Positions 26,446-34,610 of a DNA stretch of 64,000 nucleotides are shown here, piece by piece. The notes below the pieces were generated by a model, which worked only from the letters and a program-made list of their open reading frames with translations, was not told the origin of the DNA and made no database searches. Origin of the DNA: Roseobacter fucihabitans (GTDB taxonomy: Bacteria; Pseudomonadota; Alphaproteobacteria; Rhodobacterales; Rhodobacteraceae); contig NZ_CP143423.1 of the NCBI RefSeq assembly GCF_014337925.2, forward strand, positions 3,936,501-4,000,500, given 5' to 3'. Made by a program: the position numbers and the translations under genes. Positions within the stretch are counted from its first letter, which is position 1; each line of letters begins with the position of its first letter.

Positions 26446-27102
26446 TCAAACCGGTTGGAACGCCTGTGTATCCACATTGAAATACTCCAGACCGCCCTCG
26501 CCGATATCGGTCCACAACCCGTGGAGCGTCAATATTCCTTCCGCCACACGGGATTGGATAAAGGGGAAGGTCATAAGATTGTCCAGGCTGGTCAGAACCG
26601 CATGCTTTTCAAGCTGTTGAGCCTGTATAACCGGGTCGTTTTCTTCAGCGACCAATGCGTATTTCGGGCGCAGGATATCCATCCACCGACCCACAAAACT
26701 CTGCGGGTCTTCAAGCTCCGGGGCAGCACCCTGGCACATGTCGATGCAGCCCTTGATCCCGCCACAACTGGAATGGCCCAGCACGATCAGATGCGTGACA
26801 TGCAGCATGTTGACCGCATATTCCACTGCTGCCGAGGTCCCGTGATGATCCCCGTCCGGCTGATAGGGCGGCACCAGATTAGCGATGTTGCGGTGGATAA
26901 AGAACTCACCCTGATCCGCCCCGAAAATCGAGGTCACATGCACGCGGCTGTCACAGCAGGAGATCACCATAGCGCGGGGATGCTGGCCGTTGCTGGCCAG
27001 GTGGCGATACCACGCTTTGTTGTCGGCATATCCCGTTGCCTTCCAGCCATGATAGCGCTGTACCAGGTACCCCGGAAGCGGTTTCGCGTGGTCCATATCC
27101 AT
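26446..27102 (-). CDS. Beta-class carbonic anhydrase
   Basis: Zinc enzyme interconverting CO2 and bicarbonate, 218 residues. Zinc ligands are visible in the CCDSRV motif (Cys, and the Asp/Arg dyad) and in VLGHSSCGGIKG (His and Cys). The ATG at 27102 has GAGGA five bases upstream; a longer frame starts at 27129. It is the first gene of the operon with sbtA and sbtB, 57 bases before sbtA. The set would hydrate CO2, import bicarbonate and gate the importer, feeding carboxylases such as those of fatty-acid or anaplerotic metabolism. Confidence 0.94.
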   Translation of the reverse strand: MDMDHAKPLPGYLVQRYHGWKATGYADNKAWYRHLASNGQHPRAMVISCCDSRVHVTSIFGADQGEFFIHRNIANLVPPYQPDGDHHGTSAAVEYAVNMLHVTHLIVLGHSSCGGIKGCIDMCQGAAPELEDPQSFVGRWMDILRPKYALVAEENDPVIQAQQLEKHAVLTSLDNLMTFPFIQSRVAEGILTLHGLWTDIGEGGLEYFNVDTQAFQPV

Positions 27103-27135
27103 CCCGTTCCTCTTTGCGGTCGGGTGCAACTATAC

Positions 27136-27154
27136 CGAATTCATATCGAATTCG
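27136..27154. promoter_or_regulatory. Repeated CGAATTC element in front of the carbonic anhydrase operon
   Basis: The heptamer CGAATTC occurs twice with start points 11 bases apart, about one helical turn, in the gap between the carbonic anhydrase gene and the divergent unknown gene. Such phasing fits a two-site regulator binding region. No known regulator motif is matched, so this is a suggestion only. Confidence 0.3.
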
Positions 27155-27243
27155 AGAGAAAACCGCTCGCGTCATAAACACTTTGGATAGAATTGCCATG
27201 TCATACCCTAGGCGTGCCGTGGGGGCATTAGAGGGTGAGTGTA

Positions 27244-27624
27244 ATGGATCAGGTCCTGAAAATCAGGCTGAAAGAAACTGTGCACGTCGATCAGGATCGG
27301 CTTGCAGCGCTATACGCGGAACTTGGCGAGGCCGGTGCCGAAGATGTCGTTTGCCGTGCGATGGAAGAGCTTGCGTTAAGGTTGTCGCATTGCAGCCGGC
27401 TTTATACCGCCGACAATGGCGCAGAGTTGCGCAAATGCGCGCGCTCGTTGATCGCGATTGCCGATCAGATCGGGATGCACGTCCTGGCGCGTGTGGCCGC
27501 TGACGTGATCACCGCAATCGATGCGGAGGATGAACCAGCCCTTGCCGCCACGCTCGCGCGCCTCATTCGCATTGGCGAACAATCCCTGACCGCGATCTGG
27601 GATTTGCAGGACATCACAATCTGA
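27244..27624 (+). CDS. Conserved-looking helical protein of unknown function
   Basis: 126 residues, predicted all-helical, rich in Ala and Leu. Features such as LYAELGEAGAEDVVCRAMEELALRLS and VAADVITAIDAEDEPALAATLARL give it the look of a small four-helix protein, perhaps distantly like a histidine-phosphotransfer or dimerisation domain, but I recognise no family. ATG 27244 has GAGGG eight bases upstream; GTG 27235 is an alternative. It sits 63 bases before the aminopeptidase gene on the same strand. Confidence 0.65.
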   Translation: MDQVLKIRLKETVHVDQDRLAALYAELGEAGAEDVVCRAMEELALRLSHCSRLYTADNGAELRKCARSLIAIADQIGMHVLARVAADVITAIDAEDEPALAATLARLIRIGEQSLTAIWDLQDITI

Positions 27625-27687
27625 TACCTTGCGCAGGAGGCACGACAGGCTAATCTGGCATTTCAACAGCCTGAAAGGCACCATGTC

Positions 27688-29073
27688 ATGCCTCTGCCTC
27701 CCTTCGCCAGCCCTTCCGATCCCGCGCTTGATCTTCATGTTATTGATCCATCCGGGTTGGCGGGTTGGCAGGCAGAACAACCAGATCATATTGGCCAATG
27801 GCTCGACACGCTGGGCTTCACCGGCGCATTGGGTCAGGCGCATCTTGTCCCCGGCGCAACTGGCGCGCCTGCTCTGGCCGTTGTCGGATACGGAACCGCG
27901 GACACGCGTGCGCGCGGCCGTTTTCATCTGGCCGGGGCTATCGCAAAATTGCCCCAAGGAATCTATAAAATCGCTCACGGGTTACCGCCCGAGCACGCTG
28001 AGGTGGAGGCCCTCGGCTGGTTGCTCGCGGGCTACCGATTTGACCGCTACGCTACGCAATCCCCTATGCTGGCGAGTTTGCAGGCCCCCGCCGGGATCGA
28101 CACCGATGCCCTCTATGCCATCGCCTCGGGCGAGGCTCTGACCCGCGATCTGATCAACACGCCTGCCTCTGACATGGGCCCGGATGACCTCGAACAGGCC
28201 GCGCGCGATCTGGCCATGCGGCACGGTGCGCGTATCACCGTGATCACTGGCGATGAATTGCTGGCGCAGAATTTCCCGATGATACATACCGTTGGGCGGG
28301 CGGCCAACCGCACGCCGCGTCTGATCGATATGACCTGGGGCGACAAGGGGCCCGAAATCACGCTGGTGGGCAAGGGCGTTTGTTTTGATACGGGGGGGCT
28401 CAACCTCAAACCCGGTGCCTCTATGGGATTGATGAAAAAAGACATGGGCGGATCCGCCGCCGTGCTTGGTCTTGCGCATATGATCATGGCGACGGGGCTT
28501 GAAATCCAATTGCGCGTGCTGATCCCGGCGGTCGAAAATGCCGTTGCAGGCAATGCTTTTCGTCCCGGTGACATCTTGACCTCGCGCAAGGGCCTGAGCG
28601 TGGAAATCAACAACACCGACGCCGAAGGCCGCCTCGTTCTCGCCGATGCCCTGAGCTATGCGCAAGAATCGAATCCTGATCTGATCATCTCCATGGCCAC
28701 GCTGACCGGTGCCGCGCGCGTCGCTGTGGGTCCGGACCTCGCGCCTTATTACTGTGACGATGCCGCGTTTTGCGCAGCACTGGAAAACGCCGCGCAACAC
28801 CATGCTGACCCCGTCTGGCGCATGCCTTTTCACACGCCGTATGAGGCGATGATCGAACCGGGCATTGCTGATCTGGACAATGCGCCCAAGGGTGGGTTTG
28901 CCGGTTCCATCACCGCCGCGCTGTTTCTGCGGCGTTTTGTCGACACATCAACCTATGCGCATTTCGATATCTATGGCTGGCAACCCTCTGATGCGCCCGC
29001 CCGCCCCAAAGGGGGCATTGGGCAAGCCACACGCGCCCTTTTGAACACGCTCGCCGAGATGACAAAACCGTGA
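27688..29073 (+). CDS. Leucyl aminopeptidase family (M17) metallopeptidase
   Basis: Di-metal aminopeptidase, 461 residues. The signature NTDAEGRLVLADAL and the active-site segment GKGVCFDTGGLNLKPGASMGLMKKDMGG are intact, giving the Lys, Asp and Glu ligands. It removes N-terminal residues from peptides in the cytoplasm. The following gene encodes an NlpC/P60 peptidase and overlaps by GTGA; this pairing suggests joint breakdown of short peptides, possibly from cell-wall turnover. Confidence 0.93.
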   Translation: MPLPPFASPSDPALDLHVIDPSGLAGWQAEQPDHIGQWLDTLGFTGALGQAHLVPGATGAPALAVVGYGTADTRARGRFHLAGAIAKLPQGIYKIAHGLPPEHAEVEALGWLLAGYRFDRYATQSPMLASLQAPAGIDTDALYAIASGEALTRDLINTPASDMGPDDLEQAARDLAMRHGARITVITGDELLAQNFPMIHTVGRAANRTPRLIDMTWGDKGPEITLVGKGVCFDTGGLNLKPGASMGLMKKDMGGSAAVLGLAHMIMATGLEIQLRVLIPAVENAVAGNAFRPGDILTSRKGLSVEINNTDAEGRLVLADALSYAQESNPDLIISMATLTGAARVAVGPDLAPYYCDDAAFCAALENAAQHHADPVWRMPFHTPYEAMIEPGIADLDNAPKGGFAGSITAALFLRRFVDTSTYAHFDIYGWQPSDAPARPKGGIGQATRALLNTLAEMTKP

Positions 29074-29861
29074 GGGACCCGCGCGTGACACCCGACCCGG
29101 ACCTTGTGAGCGTCGATGAACCGATGCAGGTCGCGGCCCCCATCGCGGAATTGCGTCGCACCCCTTCGGGGCAACGCGACCGGCAGTTTATATACGGCGC
29201 GCCTGTCACGGTCTTGCACCACGCGGGCGACTGGCGGTTGGTCCGGGCAGAGCTGGATGGGTATTGCGGCTACGTCACGGCGGATGCGCTGGGGCCCCGC
29301 CGCGCCGCGACCCACACCGTCACCGCCCGCTCGACGCAGGCCTATGAGACGCCGCATTTCAAATCGACCGATCAAATGAACCTGACGTTTGGCAGCAAAC
29401 TTGTGGCAAAATCGGAAACGGCTACCTTCATCGAGACCGAGCTCGGCCATATTCCGCGCCAGCATGTGCACCGCATATCGGATACCGCCACCGATCCTAT
29501 CGCCATCGCCTCCCTGTTTCTTGGAACCCCCTATCTCTGGGGGGGTAATTCTGCCTGGGGTCTGGATTGCTCTGCGCTGGTGCAATTCGCCTGCCAGGCC
29601 TGCGCCATTCCCTGTCCAGGGGACAGCGACCAACAAGAGGCGACCCTCGGGGAGGCTTTGCCGATCGGCACTCCCTATCAAAGGGGCGATCTGCTTTTCT
29701 GGAAAGGTCACGTGGCACTGGTCATGACACCGACCACAATCATTCATGCCAACGCCGGTTACATGGCCACCGTTGAGGAAGACATCGAGGACGCTATCAC
29801 CCGGATCGAGGCGCAGGGCGATGGCCTCGTGACGGCGCATAAACGCCTGCCAAAACCGTAA
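29070..29861 (+). CDS. NlpC/P60 endopeptidase with SH3-like domains
   Basis: 263 residues, resembling dipeptidyl-peptidase VI/YkfC-type gamma-D-glutamyl-diamino-acid endopeptidases. Residues about 20-130 are two SH3-like modules (AELRRTPSGQRDRQFIYGAPVTVL). The catalytic domain has Cys in WGLDCSALVQFACQ, preceded by GTPYLWGG, and His in GHVALVM, with a third polar residue expected at IIHANAGY. No signal peptide is seen, which suits a cytoplasmic role in recycling murein peptides together with the aminopeptidase upstream. The start is GTG 29070. Confidence 0.92.
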   Translation: MRDPRVTPDPDLVSVDEPMQVAAPIAELRRTPSGQRDRQFIYGAPVTVLHHAGDWRLVRAELDGYCGYVTADALGPRRAATHTVTARSTQAYETPHFKSTDQMNLTFGSKLVAKSETATFIETELGHIPRQHVHRISDTATDPIAIASLFLGTPYLWGGNSAWGLDCSALVQFACQACAIPCPGDSDQQEATLGEALPIGTPYQRGDLLFWKGHVALVMTPTTIIHANAGYMATVEEDIEDAITRIEAQGDGLVTAHKRLPKP

Positions 29862-29867
29862 GCGCCC

Positions 29868-30215
29868 CTAGTCAACCGCGCGGATCAGCTTGCGTTCCAG
29901 CACCCGCAACACGGTTTTCAGGTCGTGGCCGCGTCGCAGGATTTGCCCGTCCATACCGACGACCGAATACATGCCCTGTTTGTCGCGCATCTTGGGCCGC
30001 TTTTCGATCCGGTACATGGGGTTTTCAGCAGTACGGCGGAACACCGAGAAAATTGCCACCTCGCGCAGGCAGGAAATACCGTAATCGCGCCACTCGCCGG
30101 CGGCGACAAAACGACCATAAATCGATAGGATCACGGAGAGTTCCGTGCGGTGAAAGGCAATCTGTTCGGGCGGAAGCGCGTGCAGATTGCTGGGCGGTGG
30201 CACCTGATAATTCAT
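29868..30215 (-). CDS. DUF2794 protein
   Basis: 115 residues, a small protein family (DUF2794) that I know only from alphaproteobacteria; function unknown. ELSVILSIYGRFVAAGEWRDYGIS and the DLKTVLRVLERKLIRAVD tail are typical. There is no ribosome-binding site before ATG 30215; instead its first bases form ATGA with the stop of an upstream frame (see the interrupted gene at 30212-30446), which suggests translational coupling in the ancestor. Confidence 0.85.
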   Translation of the reverse strand: MNYQVPPPSNLHALPPEQIAFHRTELSVILSIYGRFVAAGEWRDYGISCLREVAIFSVFRRTAENPMYRIEKRPKMRDKQGMYSVVGMDGQILRRGHDLKTVLRVLERKLIRAVD

Positions 30216-30446
30216 GCGCCAGACTTGCGCCCTTCGCCCGTCAAATCAAGCCCTTCCGCCCGGAATATGTGCTCGATGCGTTCCATCTCCGCAAAATGCG
30301 CCCAGCTGATGAGGCCGTAAGCGTCCAAATGCAGTGCTTGTGTCCAATGTCACAAAGACACCGCTGGTCTCCTTTGAGCCGATATCTCCACAGGATGTCT
30401 CGGGTTTCGGTGGCCGCGACACGAACATGTGGCGGTGAATGCACAA
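30212..30446 (-). pseudogene. Possible frameshifted small gene upstream of DUF2794
   Basis: One minus-strand frame ends with SWAHFAEMERIEHIFRAEG...GRKSGA and a stop overlapping the DUF2794 start (ATGA), which looks like a real protein end. Upstream this frame meets TGA at 30350-30352. A neighbouring frame, open from about 30446, reads SGVFVTLDTS just before that point, and joining the two gives one plausible protein. A change in the ACACAAG stretch near 30340 could be the break. No family is recognised; it could also be chance. Confidence 0.35.
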
Positions 30447-30540
30447 CTCCAGATTTCGCGTGGCCCCATATTTGACCGATCAATAGCCACATCAGACACC
30501 CCCGGTCCGCAAGGCGCGGGTTTGGCGCAAAAACCTCAGG

Positions 30541-31158
30541 CTAAACCCCGTAGCGCGCCATGAAAGTCTCGACCGCGCCCTCGACCACACGGTCGATTTC
30601 CGCCGTCGTTACGACCTTTGTCATGCCAAACATCAGCCGCGGCCAGACGTCCGCCTTGCACAGCTCGCCGAACTGATCAACGGCCAGAATGCGGTCCTCA
30701 ATGTGCAATTGCCCGCGCGCTTCGGCCTGTTCGAAATAGGCCGCCATTTCGGCACGAAACACCGCAGGGCCAGAGCTATAGAATTTTTGTCCCAACTCCG
30801 GGAAACGGTCGGATTCCGCAACACAGATGCGGAAAATTTGCTGGCCAAATTTGGAGGTGATGAAGCGGAGGAAATGTTGCCCCGTTTGCAACAAGACTTC
30901 GCGCGGTTCAGCCTCCATGTCGATGCTGTCCAGCGCGTCACGCGACTGGCGCTGGCATTCCGTTGTCGCCACCTCCATGAACAAAAACCGCTTGTCGGGA
31001 AAGTAACTATAGAGCGTCGCCTTGGAAACATTGGCCGCCCGCGCGATGTCATCCACACTGGCCCCCTCGAACCCATCCGCCATAAAGACCTGTCGCGCGC
31101 CTTCCAGCACCTGGTCGAATTTGCGCCCTTTGCGGATCGTCTCAACAGTCGTTGTCAT
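30541..31158 (-). CDS. TetR-family regulator
   Basis: Transcriptional repressor, 205 residues. The helix-turn-helix is ASVDDIARAANVSKATLYSYFPDKRFLF at residues about 35-62, and the remainder is a helical ligand and dimer domain of the usual size. A palindrome at 31191-31205 lies between its own -35 and -10 elements, so it very probably represses itself. The regulated partner gene is not obvious: the divergent mbfA has its own iron box. The target may be elsewhere. Confidence 0.92.
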   Translation of the reverse strand: MTTTVETIRKGRKFDQVLEGARQVFMADGFEGASVDDIARAANVSKATLYSYFPDKRFLFMEVATTECQRQSRDALDSIDMEAEPREVLLQTGQHFLRFITSKFGQQIFRICVAESDRFPELGQKFYSSGPAVFRAEMAAYFEQAEARGQLHIEDRILAVDQFGELCKADVWPRLMFGMTKVVTTAEIDRVVEGAVETFMARYGV

Positions 31159-31183
31159 GGCCCCTCCGGCGATATGACCTCAT

Positions 31184-31210
31184 AGTATAAACTGAACCGT
31201 TCAGTTCCAA
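31184..31210 (-). promoter_or_regulatory. TetR gene promoter with operator palindrome
   Basis: The palindrome ACTGAACCGTTCAGT (31191-31205, 6-bp arms around CCG) is of the TGAAC/GTTCA type often bound by TetR regulators. On the minus strand TTGGAA (31210-31205) and TATACT (31189-31184) stand 15 bases apart on either side, so the bound repressor would block the promoter. Confidence 0.6.
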
Positions 31211-31242
31211 GGAGATTCCAGTAAGCGGCACTGCAAGGCGGC

Positions 31243-31279
31243 TTGTCGCATGTGTTTTATTACATTAGAATGATTCTAA
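31243..31279 (+). promoter_or_regulatory. mbfA promoter overlapped by an Irr-type iron control element
   Basis: TTGTCG (31243-31248) and TAGAAT (31266-31271) with a 17-base spacer make a plausible promoter. The -10 lies within the palindrome TTAGAATGATTCTAA (31265-31279), which matches the alphaproteobacterial ICE box bound by Irr under low iron. Binding there would exclude RNA polymerase, so mbfA should be expressed only when iron or haem is plentiful. Confidence 0.72.
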
Positions 31280-31295
31280 ATTATAGGTGAGCAAC

Positions 31296-32270
31296 ATGAG
31301 TTTTTCTTTTCCGCGCAAACGCTTCCGTGATCTGAATGAACAAGAAATTCTGGCGCTTGCGATCTCCTGCGAAGAAGATGATGCCCGCATTTACCGCGGC
31401 TATGCGGAGAGCCTGCGCGCGGATTTCCCCGATTCAGCGCATATTTTTGACGGCATGGCCCAGGAGGAAGACGGCCATCGCCAGCGTTTGATCGATCTGC
31501 ACCGGGCGCGGTTCGGGGATGTTATTCCCCTGATCCGGCGCGAACATGTGGCCGGATATTACCAACGCCGTCCGGTTTGGCTCATCGAAAATCTGGGGCT
31601 GGAACGCATGCGCGCCGAGGCCGAAGCCATGGAGCGCGAAGCGGAACGATTCTATTTGAACGCCGCCGCCCAAACCCGTGACGCCGCCACGCGCAAACTG
31701 CTTGGCGACCTCGCCGCCGCAGAGGCCGAGCATCAGATAGTAGCGGGCGATCTTGAAGCCAGATACCTTGATGCAGACGCACGCCAGAGCGAAGAAGAAG
31801 CGGCGCATCGGCAATTCCTGCTGACCTGGGTGCAACCCGGTCTGGCCGGGTTGATGGATGGTTCCGTCTCCACGCTGGCCCCCATTTTTGCCACCGCCTT
31901 TGCCACGCAAGACACATGGACCACCTTTCTGGTGGGACTGGCCGCCTCGGTCGGCGCGGGCATCTCGATGGGCTTCACCGAGGCCGCATCCGATGACGGG
32001 CAACTTTCGGGGCGAGGCTCACCCATCAAACGCGGCTTCGCTTCCGGGATCATGACCACCGTGGGCGGGCTGGGTCACGCGCTGCCCTATCTGATTACCG
32101 ACTTCTGGACGGCGACGGTCATCGCCATTATTGTCGTCTTCGTAGAGCTTTGGGCCATCGCCTGGATCCAGAACCGCTTTATGAACACGCCCTTCTGGCG
32201 CGCAACCTTGCAGGTCGTTGTCGGCGGTGCCCTTGTCCTAGCCGCTGGGGTGCTGATCGGTTCTGGGTAG
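31296..32270 (+). CDS. mbfA: Membrane-bound ferritin-like iron exporter MbfA
   Basis: 324 residues: an N-terminal ferritin/rubrerythrin-like domain (residues about 10-150, with EEDDARIYRGYAE, AQEEDGHRQRL and EAEAMEREAERFY giving the di-iron Glu/His ligands) fused to a VIT1/CCC1-like membrane domain (GLAGLMDGSVSTLAPIFATAFA, GAGISMGFTEAASDDG) with about five helices. The family exports iron and protects against iron and peroxide stress. ATG 31296 has AGGTGA five bases upstream; GTG 31287 is an alternative. The Irr box just upstream agrees with known control of mbfA in alphaproteobacteria. Confidence 0.94.
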   Translation: MSFSFPRKRFRDLNEQEILALAISCEEDDARIYRGYAESLRADFPDSAHIFDGMAQEEDGHRQRLIDLHRARFGDVIPLIRREHVAGYYQRRPVWLIENLGLERMRAEAEAMEREAERFYLNAAAQTRDAATRKLLGDLAAAEAEHQIVAGDLEARYLDADARQSEEEAAHRQFLLTWVQPGLAGLMDGSVSTLAPIFATAFATQDTWTTFLVGLAASVGAGISMGFTEAASDDGQLSGRGSPIKRGFASGIMTTVGGLGHALPYLITDFWTATVIAIIVVFVELWAIAWIQNRFMNTPFWRATLQVVVGGALVLAAGVLIGSG

Positions 32271-32306
32271 CTTGCGCAACCCCGCGGATCGCTCTAACAC
32301 CCTTGC

Positions 32307-33236
32307 ATGATTGAAATCTTCTTCAAGACGGTTCCCTTTTTCGCGCTGATCGGTCTGGGGTACTGGGCCGGTTACACCCGGTTTTTTACCGAAGAAGCCA
32401 CCGCCTATCTCACCAAATTCGTTTTCTATTTTGCCCTCACCGCGATGTTATTTCGCTTTTCCGCGAACCTCTCGCTTGAGGATGTCTGGGACCCCAACCT
32501 CGTGGCGGGCTATCTCGCAGGCACCATGGCGGTCTACCTGATCGCGACGCTGGTGGGGTATCTGCGCAAACTCGATATTGCCACCACAGCGGTCGAGGCC
32601 CAATGCGCGGCCATCGGCAACGTGGGTTTTCTGGGTGTGCCGATGTTAACGCTGCTGCTCGGCGAAGCCGCTATTGGCCCGGTGATGATGGCACTCGCCG
32701 TTGATCTTATTGTATTTTCCAGCCTCATCGTCATACTGATCACGGGTTCACGCGACGGGCGTTTACAACTCGGCATCCTGCGCACGGTTGGTCTGGGTCT
32801 GGTCAAAAACCCGATGATCATGGCCATTGTTCTGGGTCTCATGTGGTCCTTTTTCGACATCCCGATCCCGGCACCTGCCAATGAATTCCTCGCCATTCTG
32901 GGCGCTGCGGCGACACCCGGTGCGCTTTTTGCCATTGGGGCGTCGCTTGCCACCAAATCCGCCGAACGGCTGCACATTGCGGGCTGGCTGACCTTTTGCA
33001 AACTGGGGCTGCATCCGCTGTTCGTGGCCATCGGCGTGCTCTATCTTTTTCCGGCGGATCCCTATTTTGCCGCCGTCATCATCGCGGCTGCTGCCCTGCC
33101 CGTGGCGGGCAATGTCTACATCCTCGCGCAGCACTACGGTGTCGCCCCACACCGCGTATCGGCAGCAATCCTCGTCTCGACCGCCGTCAGCATTCTCACA
33201 GTCAGCGGGATCATTGCTGTGGTGGCCCCGACCTAA
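32307..33236 (+). CDS. Auxin efflux carrier (AEC)-family transporter
   Basis: Inner-membrane carrier, 309 residues, about ten helices. IGYWAGYTRFFTEEATAYLTKFVFYFAL is the typical start and GNVGFLGVPMLTLLLGE the conserved central motif, with LPVAGNVYILAQHYG in the second repeat. Bacterial members export malate, malonate or other small acids; the substrate is not readable here. It follows mbfA by 36 bases but need not be functionally linked. Confidence 0.88.
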   Translation: MIEIFFKTVPFFALIGLGYWAGYTRFFTEEATAYLTKFVFYFALTAMLFRFSANLSLEDVWDPNLVAGYLAGTMAVYLIATLVGYLRKLDIATTAVEAQCAAIGNVGFLGVPMLTLLLGEAAIGPVMMALAVDLIVFSSLIVILITGSRDGRLQLGILRTVGLGLVKNPMIMAIVLGLMWSFFDIPIPAPANEFLAILGAAATPGALFAIGASLATKSAERLHIAGWLTFCKLGLHPLFVAIGVLYLFPADPYFAAVIIAAAALPVAGNVYILAQHYGVAPHRVSAAILVSTAVSILTVSGIIAVVAPT

Positions 33237-33305
33237 CCCTTTCGGGGGGCTTGCCGCACAGGCCTGCACAGGGTAGCCAAAGGAAACGACCTCAAGGAGA
33301 CTGCC

Positions 33306-34136
33306 GTGGAAACCATCTCAGAAAACGCCTGTTTTGCAGGTACGCAAGGCGTTTATACGCACCCCTCCAAAAGCTGCGCCTGTGACATGACCTTCGGGCT
33401 GTTCCTCCCTCAGGAAGCCAAGGATGGTCCGGTCCCGCTGCTGTGGTATCTCTCCGGCCTGACTTGCACCCATGAGAACGCGATGGTCAAGGCGGGCGCG
33501 CAGGCCTGGGCCGCCGAGCAGGGAATCGCGCTGGTGTTTCCCGATACCTCACCGCGCGGCGACGGCGTTGCCGATGATGAGGCTTATGACCTGGGCCAAG
33601 GGGCGGGGTTCTATGTCAATGCGACCGAAACCCCATGGGCCGCGCATTTCCAGATGTGGGATTATGTGACCAAGGAACTCCCCGCGTTGCTGGAAGAAAG
33701 CTTCGCGCTGGACATGACCCGTCAGGCGATCACCGGCCATTCGATGGGCGGGCATGGCGCGCTGACGATGGCCATGGCATTGCCCGGACGCTTCCGGTCG
33801 GTTTCCGCCTTCGCGCCAATTTCCAACCCGACGGCCAGCGATTGGGGGCGCAAACAGCTTACTGCATATTTGGGGAACAATGAAACGGCTTGGGCCAGTC
33901 ATGACGCAACGCTTTTGATGCAAGACAAGGGTTTTGACGGGCCAATCCTGATTGATACCGGGACCAATGATCAGTTCATCGATCTGCTCAAGCCCGAGGC
34001 GCTCGCCGCAGCCGTGGCCACGCGGCGTCAACAAGCCACGCTGCGCCTGCAACCGGGGTATGATCACAGCTATTTCTTTGTTTCGACCTTCATGGAAGAG
34101 CATGTCGCCTTTCACGCGGATGCGCTTTACGCATGA
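33306..34136 (+). CDS. fghA: S-formylglutathione hydrolase
   Basis: Serine esterase of glutathione-dependent formaldehyde oxidation: hydrolyses S-formylglutathione to formate and glutathione, cytoplasmic, 276 residues. The nucleophile lies in [15 protein letters not shown]; the Asp in [10 protein letters not shown] and His in GYDHSYFF complete the triad. Typical N-terminal elements are [14 protein letters not shown] and FPDTSPRG. The start is GTG 33306 with AAGGAG six bases upstream. The partner alcohol dehydrogenase is not in the window. It begins a run of five overlapping or closely spaced genes. Confidence 0.95.
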   Translation: METISENACFAGTQGVYTHPSKSCACDMTFGLFLPQEAKDGPVPLLWYLSGLTCTHENAMVKAGAQAWAAEQGIALVFPDTSPRGDGVADDEAYDLGQGAGFYVNATETPWAAHFQMWDYVTKELPALLEESFALDMTRQAITGHSMGGHGALTMAMALPGRFRSVSAFAPISNPTASDWGRKQLTAYLGNNETAWASHDATLLMQDKGFDGPILIDTGTNDQFIDLLKPEALAAAVATRRQQATLRLQPGYDHSYFFVSTFMEEHVAFHADALYA

Positions 34137-34588
34137 GCGCGCTTTACATCGACGCGGACGCCTGCCCGGTCAAGGCGGAGGCGGAAAAGGTCGCAACCCG
34201 CCACCGGATCAAGATGTTCGTGGTCTCCAATGGGGGCTTGCGCCCCTCGCAAAACCCACTGGTCGAAACGGTGATCGTGCCCGATGGCCCCGATGTGGCA
34301 GATATGTGGATCGCGGATCGTTGTGGTCCCGGTGATGTCGTGGTCACCGGGGACATCCCGCTGGCCGCGAAATGCGTGGAGGCCGGAGCGCAAGTGCTCA
34401 AGCACAACGGCGAGGCGCTCAGTGCTGCCAATATCGGCAATGTGCTGGCCACGCGTGATTTAATGACCGACCTGCGCGCGGCTGACCCGTTTCGACAGGG
34501 CGGCGGCAAAGGTTTTACAAAGGCGGATCGCTCCCGTTTTCTGGATGCATTGGAGCGGTCGCTGCGGGCCGCAAAGTCGAAGATTTAG
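34133..34588 (+). CDS. YaiI/YqxD-family DUF188 protein
   Basis: 151 residues, a PIN-like fold family of unknown function. The defining [17 protein letters not shown] start and the [17 protein letters not shown] segment are present, with acidic residues positioned as in PIN nucleases. It overlaps fghA by ATGA and is 22 bases before the HAD gene. Confidence 0.9.
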   Translation: MSALYIDADACPVKAEAEKVATRHRIKMFVVSNGGLRPSQNPLVETVIVPDGPDVADMWIADRCGPGDVVVTGDIPLAAKCVEAGAQVLKHNGEALSAANIGNVLATRDLMTDLRAADPFRQGGGKGFTKADRSRFLDALERSLRAAKSKI

Positions 34589-34610
34589 GTAGATTGAAAA
34601 GAGACCACGG

